Shown here: piece after piece, positions 1-9,600 of the stretch
How the letters are laid out: each line of letters starts with the position of its first letter
Numbering within the stretch: the stretch's first letter is position 1
Assembly: GCF_050699935.1 (NCBI RefSeq)
Contig: NZ_JBOHGB010000017.1
Span: 1-64,000, forward strand
Direction: 5' to 3'
DNA: 64,000 nucleotides
Source of the DNA: Actinophytocola sp050699935
GTDB lineage: Bacteria; Actinomycetota; Actinomycetes; Mycobacteriales; Pseudonocardiaceae
The notes under the pieces: generated by a model
Databases searched by the model: none
What the model was told of the DNA's origin: nothing
The model's input: only the letters and a program-made list of their open reading frames with translations
Translations under genes and position numbers: made by a program

Positions 1-51
1 GCCGGCACGCGCGCCGCGCCGGCGGTGACCGCGGTCCGGCTCGCGCCATGA
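1..51 (+). CDS. C-terminal end of an unidentified upstream gene (partial)
   Basis: Reading from base 1, frame 1 stays open for 16 codons and ends in TGA at 49-51. This overlaps the ATG of the next gene in the common ATGA arrangement. The visible tail is Ala/Arg/Val-rich and carries no recognisable motif. That this is a real gene end rests only on the open frame and the typical 4-bp overlap; nothing can be said of its function. Confidence 0.4.
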   Translation, partial: AGTRAAPAVTAVRLAP

Positions 52-1991
52 CCGTCACGCCGCCACAGGCCGGGCCCGACCAGTGGTCGGCGCTGTCGTT
101 CACCTTGCGCGGCCCGCGGATCAGCGGTCTCGTCGCCAGCCCGTCGGTCGACGCGGCGTACTTCCAGACCCAGGTGTTCGACGGCTCGTTCCGGGTCACC
201 CGGCTGAACCGGGTCGGCGGCGGCGAGGTGCCCGTGCCGCCCGAGCTCGGCTGCTACGCGCACGCCCTGCTCGCCGACGGCACGCTCGTGCTGCTCGGCC
301 GGGACGGGCGCGCCGGCGCCACCGGCACCACCGTCGCCACCCTCGACCCGGCCAGCGGCACGGTCACCGAGGTGTGGCGCTGTCCCGGCAGCGTGCTGTC
401 CGTGACCGCCGCGGCCCGCGCGCGGGTCGCGGTGCTCAAGGTGAAGGTCATGCGCGACGCGGCCGACCTCGCCGACGACGTGCGGTTGCGCGTGTCCCGG
501 CGCGCCGCCGGGACGTCGGCGATCCTCCACGAGGGCCCGCGGATCCACCAGCACGACCTCGACCTCGGTCCGGACGAGCCGCGGCTCGTGCTGCTCGACC
601 TGCGCGGCGAGCCGGCCGCCACCGACCTGACGCCATGGGCCGGGCGCGGCCTGCGGGACCAGGCGTACGCGGTGTCGCCCGACGGCCGGCACGTCGCGGT
701 CATCGTGCTGCGGGAGTGGCCAGGCCCGGTGTTCGCACACGACCTCGTGCTCGTCGACACCGCGACCGGCGCGCACCGGACGCTCGCCGCCGAGCCCGGC
801 GTCGACTTCCTCGAGCCGGCGTTCTCCCCGGATGCGCCGGAGGTGGTGTGCGTGGTGGCCGAGCGCAGCACCGCGCGCTCGCCCGCCCGCCATCGGCTCA
901 CCGTCGTCGACGTCGCGACCGGCGCGCGCACCGACCTCCCCAACGACGCCGAGCTGATCCCCGGCCAGGTGCGCGTCGACCCGAACGGCCGCATCCTCTT
1001 CGTCGCCGACCAGGACGGTCACCGCAAGCTGTTCTCGGCCGGCCGCGACGGCGAACCGAGGGCGCTGACCCGCACCGGCGCCGTGGTGCGCCACGAGGTC
1101 ACCGGCCGGGGCGTGCTCGCGATCCTCAGCACCCCGGTGAGCCCGCCGCGCGTGATCAGGCTCGGCGCTCGCGTGCGGGTGTTGCACGAGGAGACGCCGG
1201 AGGGCGCCGGCACGAACCTGCACCGGGTCGGCCGCGAGGTCGACGGTGTCCGGCTCGGCGCATGGCTCGCGCTGCCGGGCGATGCCGCCGGACCGCTGCC
1301 GCTCGCGGTGTTCCTGCACGGCGGGCCCATCGCCTCGTGGACCGGCTGGCTGTGGGGATGGAACCCGACTGTGCTCACCGACCAGGGGTGGGCGGTGCTG
1401 CTGCCCGACCCGGCCCTGTCGTCCGGCTACGGGCAGGCGCACCTCGACCGCGGCTGGGGCGCGTGGGACCGCGCGCCCGTGACGGACACGCTGGCGCTGC
1501 TGGACGCGGCGCTCGCCGAGTTCCCCGCGCTCGACCCGGCCCGGGTCGCGGCCGCCGGCGGCTCGTTCGGCGGCTACCTCGCCCTGCGGCTGCTGCGGCG
1601 GCACCGCGACCGGTTCCGGTGCGGGGTGGTGCAGGCGGCGCCGTTCGACCTGCCGAGCTTCGTCGCGAGCTCCGACGCCGGTCACTACTTCCGGCGTGAG
1701 CTGTCCGATGTGGACGGAGAGCGGACCGGAGACCTGGCCGACCTGCCCCCGGTCCTGCTAGTGCACGGCGCCCGCGACCGCCGGGTGCCGGTCAGCCAGG
1801 CTCTGCATCTGTGGCAGGAGCTCAACGCCGACGCCCTGGCGGGGGAGCGGGGACACCAGTTCCTGTACTTCCCGGACGAGGGGCACAGCATCCGCCGACC
1901 CGGCAACCTGGAAACCTGGTACCGAACCCTGCGCCGGTTCCTCGACCGGCACGTCCGCCAGCTCCCGGGCGACGACCTGCCCTGGGTGTGA
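48..1991 (+). CDS. S9 family (prolyl oligopeptidase-like) serine peptidase
   Basis: A 647-residue cytosolic protein with an N-terminal beta-propeller-like half and a C-terminal alpha/beta-hydrolase half. The nucleophile motif GGSFGG places the catalytic Ser near residue 506. The Asp lies in HGARDRRVP near 577 and the His in DEGHS near 613, the usual order and spacing of the S9 triad. VFLHGGP near residue 422 is the oxyanion-hole strand. Members cleave short peptides or acyl-peptides. No signal peptide is visible. The ATG at 48 overlaps the stop of an upstream gene, suggesting coupling to something outside the window. Family assignment is firm; the physiological substrate is unknown. Confidence 0.9.
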   Translation: MTVTPPQAGPDQWSALSFTLRGPRISGLVASPSVDAAYFQTQVFDGSFRVTRLNRVGGGEVPVPPELGCYAHALLADGTLVLLGRDGRAGATGTTVATLDPASGTVTEVWRCPGSVLSVTAAARARVAVLKVKVMRDAADLADDVRLRVSRRAAGTSAILHEGPRIHQHDLDLGPDEPRLVLLDLRGEPAATDLTPWAGRGLRDQAYAVSPDGRHVAVIVLREWPGPVFAHDLVLVDTATGAHRTLAAEPGVDFLEPAFSPDAPEVVCVVAERSTARSPARHRLTVVDVATGARTDLPNDAELIPGQVRVDPNGRILFVADQDGHRKLFSAGRDGEPRALTRTGAVVRHEVTGRGVLAILSTPVSPPRVIRLGARVRVLHEETPEGAGTNLHRVGREVDGVRLGAWLALPGDAAGPLPLAVFLHGGPIASWTGWLWGWNPTVLTDQGWAVLLPDPALSSGYGQAHLDRGWGAWDRAPVTDTLALLDAALAEFPALDPARVAAAGGSFGGYLALRLLRRHRDRFRCGVVQAAPFDLPSFVASSDAGHYFRRELSDVDGERTGDLADLPPVLLVHGARDRRVPVSQALHLWQELNADALAGERGHQFLYFPDEGHSIRRPGNLETWYRTLRRFLDRHVRQLPGDDLPWV

Positions 1992-2100
1992 CGCCCCGAT
2001 ACCCGATGCCGGGATCGATCGTTTCCAACCTTTCGCGCGCCTCGAGGCAACCTGGCGCGGTCGGCATCCGTATCACGGGTAACCGGGAGGAACTGAGTCC

Positions 2101-2610
2101 GTGACTGATCGAGATGCGGAGTTCGGGGAGTATTTCGACAGCCGTGCCGTCGTCATGCGCCGGACCGCGTACCTGCTGTGCAATGGCGACTGGCACCGTG
2201 CGGAGGACCTCGTCCAGACCACCCTGATCAAGATCTACGCTGCCTGGCCACGGCTGCGCCGCAGTGGCGGCCTGGACGGCTATGCCCGCACGGTGATGGT
2301 GAGGGCGGCGATCGACGAGTCGCGCAAGGGGTTTCGCCGGCGGGAGAACCTGGTCGATCAGCTACCCGAGGTCGGCGTCGCGGCGAGGCCGGTGGAGGAC
2401 GTGCTGGATGTGCGACGTGCGCTCGCCACCCTCCCGGCTGGGCAGCGAGCCGTGGTGGTGCTGCGGTACTGGGAGGACATGTCCGTGGCGGAGACCGCCG
2501 CGATACTCGGCAGGAGCGAGGGCACCGTGAAGAGCCAGGCCGCGAAGGGGATGGCGATGCTGCGCACGGTGCTTGGCGCAAACCATGACGCTGCGGGAGG
2601 TCGTGCGTGA
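2101..2610 (+). CDS. SigE-family ECF RNA polymerase sigma factor
   Basis: A 169-residue protein with only sigma regions 2 and 4. Region 2 contains AEDLVQTTLIKIYAAW. Region 4 starts at LPAGQRAVVVLRYWEDMS and has the helix-turn-helix GRSEGTVKSQAAKG. Size and layout match the small actinobacterial SigE-type ECF group (family knowledge). The start is GTG 2101, preceded by GGGAGGA about 8 bases upstream. Its stop overlaps the GTG of the next gene by four bases (GTGA), a typical sigma/anti-sigma arrangement. Target promoters are not evident. It lies just upstream of the NRPS cluster, but a link to it is only a possibility. Confidence 0.88.
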   Translation: MTDRDAEFGEYFDSRAVVMRRTAYLLCNGDWHRAEDLVQTTLIKIYAAWPRLRRSGGLDGYARTVMVRAAIDESRKGFRRRENLVDQLPEVGVAARPVEDVLDVRRALATLPAGQRAVVVLRYWEDMSVAETAAILGRSEGTVKSQAAKGMAMLRTVLGANHDAAGGRA

Positions 2611-3443
2611 ACGAGCAGGACCTACGAGACGGCAAGCGGCTGCTCGGCCGGGCCCTCGGTGACGAGCCGCCACTGTGGATGGCCCGCGACGAGGTGCTGC
2701 GGCGCGGCAGGCGCGTGGTTCGTAGGCGCAGGCTGGCCATCTCCGGTGGGGTGGCCACCGGTGTGGTGGCGGTCCTGGTCGGCGCGGTTGCGCTGACCAG
2801 CTTGGCCGGCCCGAATGGTTCGTCGGGCGCCCCGGCCGGAGCCGCCGTGCCCGCACCTCCACCGGTCAGTCATAGCGAGGTGACCACGACGCCGGCCGTT
2901 CCGGTCCTGCCGTCCAAGGGTGGGGTCGCGCCCGGCTTCCCGGTGCCCGGTGCCGACATTCCTCGACCGGGCGAGCCGCGCACCGAGGCGGAGGCGAAAA
3001 GGTTGGCCGGCCTGCTCTCCGCCCGCCCGCCGCGGCTGCCGGAGGACATCTCGGTCCAGCCGATCGGGATGTCGGTGGTCGACGGCGGCTGGCATGTCAT
3101 ATACGACCTCGAAACCACCGACAGCGACCGAAGCCTCCTGATCGACGTCTGGCCGACCGAGACCAGAGGGGAACTGAACTGCACCGGCGCGCAGAGCGGC
3201 GAACAGATGTCCGGCTGCGCGACCAAGAAGCTCGAGAACGGCGCCTCGATACGCACTCTCACCGAGGGACCACCCGACGGGAGCACCCCCACCCTGCGGA
3301 GCGTGGTGGCCAGCCGCCCAGACGGTACGAGTGTCTTCGTCCTGGAAACCGGGACGTCCATCCCGACGTCCATCCAGCCGTTGCTGACGTTCGACCAGTT
3401 GACCGAGCTGGCGCTGATGCCGCAGCTGAGGGTGCGCTGGTAG
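2607..3443 (+). CDS. Single-pass membrane protein, probable partner/anti-sigma of the ECF factor
   Basis: A 278-residue protein with a basic N-terminal cytosolic segment of about 45 residues (RRGRRVVRRRR) and one hydrophobic helix around residues 47-70. A Pro/Ala-rich spacer and a roughly 150-residue extracytoplasmic domain with two Cys (NCTG, SGCAT) follow. No zinc-binding anti-sigma motif (HxxxCxxC) is visible. The inference of an anti-sigma or sensing role therefore rests on topology and the GTGA overlap with the sigma gene. Similar membrane partners commonly follow SigE-type sigma genes in actinomycetes. It could equally be an unrelated membrane protein. Confidence 0.65.
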   Translation: MNEQDLRDGKRLLGRALGDEPPLWMARDEVLRRGRRVVRRRRLAISGGVATGVVAVLVGAVALTSLAGPNGSSGAPAGAAVPAPPPVSHSEVTTTPAVPVLPSKGGVAPGFPVPGADIPRPGEPRTEAEAKRLAGLLSARPPRLPEDISVQPIGMSVVDGGWHVIYDLETTDSDRSLLIDVWPTETRGELNCTGAQSGEQMSGCATKKLENGASIRTLTEGPPDGSTPTLRSVVASRPDGTSVFVLETGTSIPTSIQPLLTFDQLTELALMPQLRVRW

Positions 3444-3660
3444 TGAGAACGTCCTTCGCGCACGGTGTCTGGAGGGTCGGCCTGCCGCTCGCGGTCGACG
3501 ACACCATCGTCCCTTCGGCCTAACGCCGCCGGGCGGCGGTTGGTCAGCTCGAACGAGCCCGCTCGGCCGTTGGGGCAATGTCGATATAGGCCGAATGGAG
3601 CCGTGATATGTGCGCAAATAGGATCTATCGTTGGCGCGTATCGTGGACCGGCGGCAATCT

Positions 3661-3699
3661 GTTAACCGGAAACGCTACGTGTAGCGAACGGCGGTTAAC
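3661..3699. promoter_or_regulatory. Nested dyad upstream of hmaS (candidate operator)
   Basis: The 320-bp gap 3444-3764 holds no gene. Its most structured part is a nested palindrome: outer arms GTTAACC (3661-3667) and GGTTAAC (3693-3699), inner dyad CGCTACGTGTAGCG (3673-3686), all centred at about 3680. It sits about 65 bases before the preferred hmaS start, where an operator or RNA hairpin could govern the whole biosynthetic operon. There is no T-tract after it, so a classical terminator is less likely. The regulator is unknown. Confidence 0.5.
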
Positions 3700-3764
3700 T
3701 GTAACTCATCGTGAGTCTGGGGGTTGTCGAAGCGGGGTCCGGTGACTGGGCGGCGAGGAGCGAA

Positions 3765-4841
3765 ATGCCGGACTATGATTTCCGTGATCTCACGTTGGAT
3801 CACGTGAAATGCTATGTAGCAGACGTGTCCAGCACGGCCGTGGAGCTGTCGGACGCGTACGGGTTCGACAGCTACGCGGCGTCTGGTTTTCCGGACGGCC
3901 GGGTGTCCGACGCGTGTTCCGTCGCTCTCGGTACGGACCGGATCCGGTTGGTGCTGTGCGCGCCGCAGACCGACGACCACCCCGGCCGCGCCTACGTCGC
4001 GGCGCACGGCGACGGCGTGTGCGACATCGCCATGCGAGCCGACGACGTGCGGGCCACCTTCGCCGAGGCGGTACGGCGGGGCGCCCGCCCGGTGGCCGAG
4101 CCGGTGGCGCGGGACGGCATCGTCACCGCGACCATCGGTGGCTTCGGCGATGTGGTGCACACGCTGGTGCAGCGGCCACTCGACGTGGACCCCCGGTCGT
4201 TGCCCGGTTTCGCGATCCTCGACCGGCCGGGCACGGCGACCGGGGTCGGGCTGCACGAGGTGGACCACTTCGCGGTGTGCGTCGAGGCCGGCTGGCTCGA
4301 TCCGACCGTCTCGTGCTATGAGCGGACGCTCGGCTTCGAGGTGGTGTTCGAGGAACGCATCACGGTCGGCGCGCAGGCGATGAACTCGAAGGTCGTGCAA
4401 AGCCGGAGCGGCACGGTCACGCTCACCGTACTCGAGCCGGACCCGGACCGTGACCCGGGCCAGATCGATGAGTTCCTGAAAAGCCACGGTGGGTCGGGGG
4501 TCCAGCACATCGCCTTCACCTCCGAGCACATCGTCACCTCTATCGACGAGCTGCGAAATCGGGGCGTGGAGTTGCTGATCACCCCGGATTCCTACTACGA
4601 CCGGCTGCCCGGCCGAATTGATTTGTCAAAGCATTCGGTCGGCGACCTGCGGCGGCTCAACATTCTGGTCGACGAGGATCATGACGGCCAGTTGTTCCAG
4701 ATATTCGCTCGCTCCACGCACCCGCGCCGGACGTTCTTCTTCGAAGTCATCGAGCGGTGCGGGGCGACCACGTTCGGCAGCGGCAACATCAAGGCTCTCT
4801 ATGAGGCGGTGGAGCTGGAGAGCTCGAAGGTGTCGGAGTAG
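3765..4841 (+). CDS. hmaS: 4-hydroxymandelate synthase (HPPD-like Fe(II) dioxygenase)
   Basis: Converts 4-hydroxyphenylpyruvate and O2 to 4-hydroxymandelate, the first step to hydroxyphenylglycine. The protein has 358 residues with two VOC domains. Metal ligands align as His about 168 (VDHFAVC), His about 248 (GVQHIAF) and Glu about 327 (FFFEVIER), a constant offset of seven from the A. orientalis enzyme as I remember it (161/241/320). Several blocks (TIGGFGDVVHTL, HGDGV, IKALYEAVELE) also match that enzyme from memory. ATG 3765 has GAGGAG six bases upstream; an in-frame GTG at 3711 is less likely. It leads the NRPS operon, yet hydroxymandelate oxidase and HpgT are not in this window. Plain HPPD is the alternative. 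Confidence 0.88.
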   Translation: MPDYDFRDLTLDHVKCYVADVSSTAVELSDAYGFDSYAASGFPDGRVSDACSVALGTDRIRLVLCAPQTDDHPGRAYVAAHGDGVCDIAMRADDVRATFAEAVRRGARPVAEPVARDGIVTATIGGFGDVVHTLVQRPLDVDPRSLPGFAILDRPGTATGVGLHEVDHFAVCVEAGWLDPTVSCYERTLGFEVVFEERITVGAQAMNSKVVQSRSGTVTLTVLEPDPDRDPGQIDEFLKSHGGSGVQHIAFTSEHIVTSIDELRNRGVELLITPDSYYDRLPGRIDLSKHSVGDLRRLNILVDEDHDGQLFQIFARSTHPRRTFFFEVIERCGATTFGSGNIKALYEAVELESSKVSE

Positions 4842-4845
4842 CCGG

Positions 4846-6684
4846 GTGGCCGGGGAGGATCTGGGGCAGGCGCCACCCGTGCCGGTGACCCGGGAGAACA
4901 GTCGACCGAACGCGGGGGTGGCCGCGCTGGTGGCCGAGTGGTGCGCACGGACGCCGGACGCGCCGGCGGTGGCGGTCGCGGGCACCGGGGTCGCGGTGAC
5001 CTACCGGGAGGTGTGGGAGCGTGCCGGCCGGTTGGCCGCCGAGCTGGTGGCGGGCGGAGTCCGTCCTGGCGAGGTGGTCGCGGTCGCGCTGGACCGGTCG
5101 GTCGAGCTGGTCGTCGGGCTGCTCGGCGTGGTCCGCGCCGGCGCGGCCTACCTGACGCTCGACTCCGCGACGCCACCCGGACGCGTCGCGGAGCTCGTCG
5201 CCGACGCGGATGTCCACTGTGTACTGACGGCTCTCGGGCGGCACGCCGTCCAGCTGCCCGAGACGGTGCGGTGCGTGCCGGTTCCCGCGGCTGGTGGGCC
5301 GGAGGCCGACGCCGCCACCGACGTCGCCGCCGAGGTCGCCGCCGGCGGGGACGACCCGTGCTACCTGGTCTACACGTCCGGCTCGACCGGCCGGCCCAAG
5401 GGCGTGCTGGTACCCCACCGCGGGGTGGTCCGGCTGGTGCGCAAGCCGTGGTTCTGCACGATCGCCCCCGGCGACCGGCTGGCGTGCACGGCCAACCCGG
5501 CGTTCGACGCGATCACCTTCGAGGTCTGGGGCGGCCTGGCCGCCGGAGCGACGGTCGTGATGTTCCCGGACGTCACCGATGGCGGGCTGGACCGCTGGGT
5601 GGAGCTGGTCTCGGCGGAGCGGCTGACGGTCCTGCACCTCACCACGTCGGTGTTCAACCTGGTGGCCCGGGAGCGGCCGGCGGTGTTCGGTCCACTACGG
5701 ACACTGCTGTTCGGCGGGGAGCAGGCAGACCCGGCCATGGTCCGGCGCGTGCTGGCGGACGCGCCGCCGGACCGGATGGTCAACCTCTACGGCCCGACCG
5801 AGACGACCATGCTCGCGAGCTACTTCGACTGCACGCTGGACGGCGTGCCGGAGCACGGCCGGGTGCCGATCGGCTTCCCGATCCAGGACACCACGCTCTC
5901 CGTCGTGGACGAGCGGGCGGACGGCGAGCTTCGGCCGGTGCCGCCGGGCGGGGTCGGCGAGCTGTGCGTCGGTGGGCCGGGGGTCGCGCTCGGCTATCTG
6001 GGCCTGCCCGAGCTGACCGCGGAGCGGTTCGTGCCGGACCCGGCCGGCGGATCGGCCACCGTGTACCGGACCGGGGACCTGGTCCGGGAGGGCGCGGGTG
6101 GTGCGCTGGAGGTGATCGGGCGGCGGGACCGGCAGGTGAAGGTGCGTGGGTTCCGGGTCGAGCTGGACGAGATCGAGCTGGCCGCGACCGCCACCGGGCT
6201 GGTGGACACCGCCGTGGTGGAGAAGGTCGGCGACGGACCGGCGTCCACCCTGGTCGGGTTCGTGCTCCCGGATACCGCCGACACCGCCGCACTCGCGGCC
6301 AGGCTCGCCGAGCGGCTGCCCGACTACATGCTGCCCGCCCGCTGGGTCCGGTTGCCGGAGCTTCCGGTGCGGCCGACCGGCAAGATCGACCGCACCCGGC
6401 TGGCGAAGCTGGCGTCGGCCGATGGTGTGACCGGCGGGGTGGACGGCGGGGTGGACGGTGGTCTCGCCGGCCAGGTCGGCGCCGTGTGGCGGGAGCTGCT
6501 GGGCGTCACCTCGGTGGCCGACGGTGACAACTTCCTCGACCTGGGCGGCAACTCGCTGCTCGCGGTGCAGGCGGCGGCGCGGCTGCGGGACCGGCTGTCG
6601 ATCGAGCTGGAGCCGGCCGACGTGCTGCTCGCCGACACCTTCGCCGACCTCGTCGACCAGCTGCGGCGAGCGAGGACCACCTGA
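4846..6684 (+). CDS. NRPS initiation protein, A-PCP
   Basis: A 612-residue protein with an adenylation domain (about 25-535) and a peptidyl carrier domain (about 545-612). Core motifs: A3 YTSGSTGRPKG near 175, A4 FDAITFEVW near 220, A5 NLYGPTETT near 313, A7 YRTGD near 406, A10 GKIDR near 511, and the phosphopantetheine Ser in LGGNSL near 569. By-eye alignment to PheA gives pocket D-A-F-S-L-G-L-M-L-K, which resembles hydroxyphenylglycine-type pockets as I remember them (D-x-F-H-L-G-L-L-C-K). With hmaS immediately upstream, an HPG or 4-hydroxymandelate starter is the natural guess. There is no C domain, so it likely loads the first unit. GTG 4846 begins four bases after the hmaS stop. Confidence 0.85.
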   Translation: MAGEDLGQAPPVPVTRENSRPNAGVAALVAEWCARTPDAPAVAVAGTGVAVTYREVWERAGRLAAELVAGGVRPGEVVAVALDRSVELVVGLLGVVRAGAAYLTLDSATPPGRVAELVADADVHCVLTALGRHAVQLPETVRCVPVPAAGGPEADAATDVAAEVAAGGDDPCYLVYTSGSTGRPKGVLVPHRGVVRLVRKPWFCTIAPGDRLACTANPAFDAITFEVWGGLAAGATVVMFPDVTDGGLDRWVELVSAERLTVLHLTTSVFNLVARERPAVFGPLRTLLFGGEQADPAMVRRVLADAPPDRMVNLYGPTETTMLASYFDCTLDGVPEHGRVPIGFPIQDTTLSVVDERADGELRPVPPGGVGELCVGGPGVALGYLGLPELTAERFVPDPAGGSATVYRTGDLVREGAGGALEVIGRRDRQVKVRGFRVELDEIELAATATGLVDTAVVEKVGDGPASTLVGFVLPDTADTAALAARLAERLPDYMLPARWVRLPELPVRPTGKIDRTRLAKLASADGVTGGVDGGVDGGLAGQVGAVWRELLGVTSVADGDNFLDLGGNSLLAVQAAARLRDRLSIELEPADVLLADTFADLVDQLRRARTT

Positions 6685-6685
6685 C

Positions 6686-9600
6686 GTGCTCCAGCTCGAG
6701 AAGATCGCGCCGCTCTCCTTCGCGCAGGAACGCCTGTGGTTCATCGACGCGGCCGGCGGTGGGGCCACCTACAACGTCCCGCTGCTGCTGCGCTGGACCG
6801 AGCCGGTGGACGTGCCCGCGTTGGCCACCGCGCTGGCGGCGGTCACCGAGCGGCACGACGTGCTGCGCACCACCTATGAGCTGTGCGAGGGAAGCCCGGT
6901 GCAGGTGGTGCGTCCGCCGGGTCCGGTGCCCCTGGAGGTGCGGCCCGCGCGCGGCGACTGGGCGTGGGTCCACGAGGAGGCACTGCGGGTCGCCCGCGAG
7001 CCGTTCGACCTCACCACGGCGCCGCCGGTTCGTTGCGTGGTCTGGCAGGGCGGCCCGGCCGGCGACGCGATGCTGCTGTGCGCCCACCACATCGCGATCG
7101 ATGGCTGGTCGTCGGGCCCGCTGTTCGCCGAGCTCGCCTCCGCGTACGCCGCCGGACGGGCCGGCCGGGTGCCGGAGCTCGACCCGTTGCCGGTGCGGTA
7201 CACCGACTTCGCGGCTCGCGACCGCGCCGCGTTCACCGAGCCTGCGGTCGCCGCGCACCTCGACCGCAGGGTGGGTGAACTGCTGCGCGTGGACGGCGAC
7301 CTCGCGCTGGCGGGGCGCCGGGCGGTACCCGACGCGGGCGGCGGCCGGCCCGGCGAGCAGCACGTGTTCACCCTGCCGGCGCCGGTCTGGAACCGGGTCG
7401 GGCAGCTCGCCGCCGAGGTCCGCGCCACGCCGTTCGTGGTGCTGTTCGCCGCGTTCCAGGCCGTGCTGAAACGCTGGACCGAGCGCGACGAGTTCCTGGT
7501 CGGCATGGTCGCCGCGAACCGGTCCGACCCGGAGTTCGAGCGCCTGGTCGGGTTCTTCGTCAACACGGTGCCGCTGCTGTGCGCGGTGCCGGCCGGGGTG
7601 TCCTTCCGGGGCTTGTGCGGGCTGGCACGCCGGGAGTCCTTCGCCGCGCTGACCCACCAGCGCCTGCCGTACGAGAAGCTGCTGGCGGCCGCTCGGGCGA
7701 GGGGAGCGGAGAACCTGGTCACGGTCGCGTTCGGACTGCAGAACATGCCGGCGCCGGACTACCCGGTCCCACCGCCGTGGACCGCGCCGAGGCTGCTGCC
7801 CACCGGCACCGCCAAGTACGAGCTGCTCGTGCTGTTCGAAGAGGACAGTGGAGAGCTCACCGGCACCGTCGAGGTCGACACCGGCCGCTACCCGGCGGAG
7901 CTCGCCGCCCGGCTGGCCGAGAACGTCACCGTCCTGCTCCAGGCCGCGCTCGCCGGCCCGGACCGCCCGGTGGCCACCCTGCCGGTCACCGCGCGCGGTG
8001 CTGGAAGCGATGCCGGGAGTGTCCTCTGTGGACCGGAGCGGCGGCACGACGTCACCACGGTGGTCGACGCCATCGCCGGCCGGCTCGCCTCGGTCGACCC
8101 GGACGCTCCCGCGGTGACCGCGAGCGGCGAAACGGTGACCTGGCGGGAGCTGGACGGCTGGGCCCGCGCCATCGCCTCCGGGTTGCCGCGCGACGCGCAC
8201 TACGTGCCGGTGGCGGCCGCGCGCGGTGGCGGCATGACCGCCGCGTGGCTCGGCGTGCTGCGCACCGGCGCCGCCTACGTCCCGCTCGGCGTGGACATCC
8301 CGCCGAGCCGCGCCGAGCACATCCTGCGCGAGGTCGGCGCCGACGTCGTGCTCGCCGACGCCGAGGGCGTCAAGCTGCTGGCCGGGCTCGACGTCACGCC
8401 GCGGGTGATCCGCATCGACGAGTCGCGGCACGCACCCGCCCCGCCCGGACCGCCCGTCACACCCCATCCCGAGTCGCCCGCCGTGCTGCTGTACACCTCC
8501 GGCACCACCGGCCGGCCCAAGGGCATCATGATCCCGCATCGCGGCCTGCTCAACACGGTGATCTGGTGGGCGGAGGAGTTCGGGCTCTCCACCGCGGACC
8601 GGGTGCTGTGCACCTGGTCCACCCAGTTCGACGTGGCCACGTTCGACACCTTCCGGTGCCTGGTGGCCGGCGCGCAGCTGGTGTACGCCGACGACGTCGA
8701 GCGGCGGGACCCGCACGCGCTGGTTCGGCTGATCCGCGGCCCGGCCGGCGCGACCGTGATGTCCGCGACACCGAGCCTGCTGCGCACGATGCTGGTCGCC
8801 GACGAAGGCGCACCGGCCGGCTCGACGATGCGTGCGATCACCGCGGCCGGCGAGGTCGTGACCCAGCAGATCGTCCGCGCCTGCCTGGAACGGTGGGGCG
8901 TGCCGACGCAGAACATGTACGGCCCGGCCGAGGTGTCCTGCGCGACCACGGGCGGCTTCGTCGACCCGGACGACGAGCATCCGACCATCGGTCGGCCACT
9001 GCCGAACTACCGCTGCCTTGTGCTCGGCCCGGAGGGCGAGGATCTGCCGGAGGGCGTGCCCGGTGAGCTGTACGTGGCGGGCGTCGGGGTGAGCATCGGC
9101 TACCTCGCACAGCCGGGCCGAACCGCGACGGCGTACGTGCCGGATCCGGTCGAGCCGGGGCGCCGGATGTACCGCACCGGCGACCGGGTCGCCGTCCGCC
9201 CCGACGGGCGGCTGGACTACCTCGGCCGGTTCGACCACCAGGTGAAGATCCTGGGCAACCGGATCGAGCCGGACGAGGTACGTGCCCTGCTCGAGGAGCA
9301 GCCGGGTGTACGGTCGGCCGCGGTCGTTCCCGAGGGAGAGCCCGAGCGGCTCGTCGCCTACGTCGTGTTGTCCGAAAAGGACACGCTACCGACCCGCGAC
9401 GAGCTGGTGACGCCGTTGCTGCGCTGGCTGCCCTCGCCCGTGTTGCCGGCGCGGCTGTACGTGGTCGACGAGATCCCGCTCAACACCAACGACAAGACCG
9501 ACTTCCGCGCACTGCGGGCGATGCGGTCGGTGCCGCTACCGGCCGGCGAGCGCACCGTCGCGCTGACCCCGGGCGAGCGGCACGCCGCGGAGATCATGAC

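Noticed and set aside
254..994. Long open frame on the minus strand opposite the S9 peptidase
   Set aside because: Ser/Arg/Thr-rich shadow translation of GC-rich coding DNA; the plus-strand frame has an intact catalytic triad.
3444..3764. Short frames in the gap before hmaS
   Set aside because: No start with ribosome binding site and no coding-type composition; only the dyad is convincing.
6506..9238. A 910-codon minus-strand open frame opposite the C-A-PCP-C gene
   Set aside because: Composition (Arg, Gly, His, Gln, Val) is typical of antisense frames in very GC-rich genes, and the sense frame has all NRPS core motifs.
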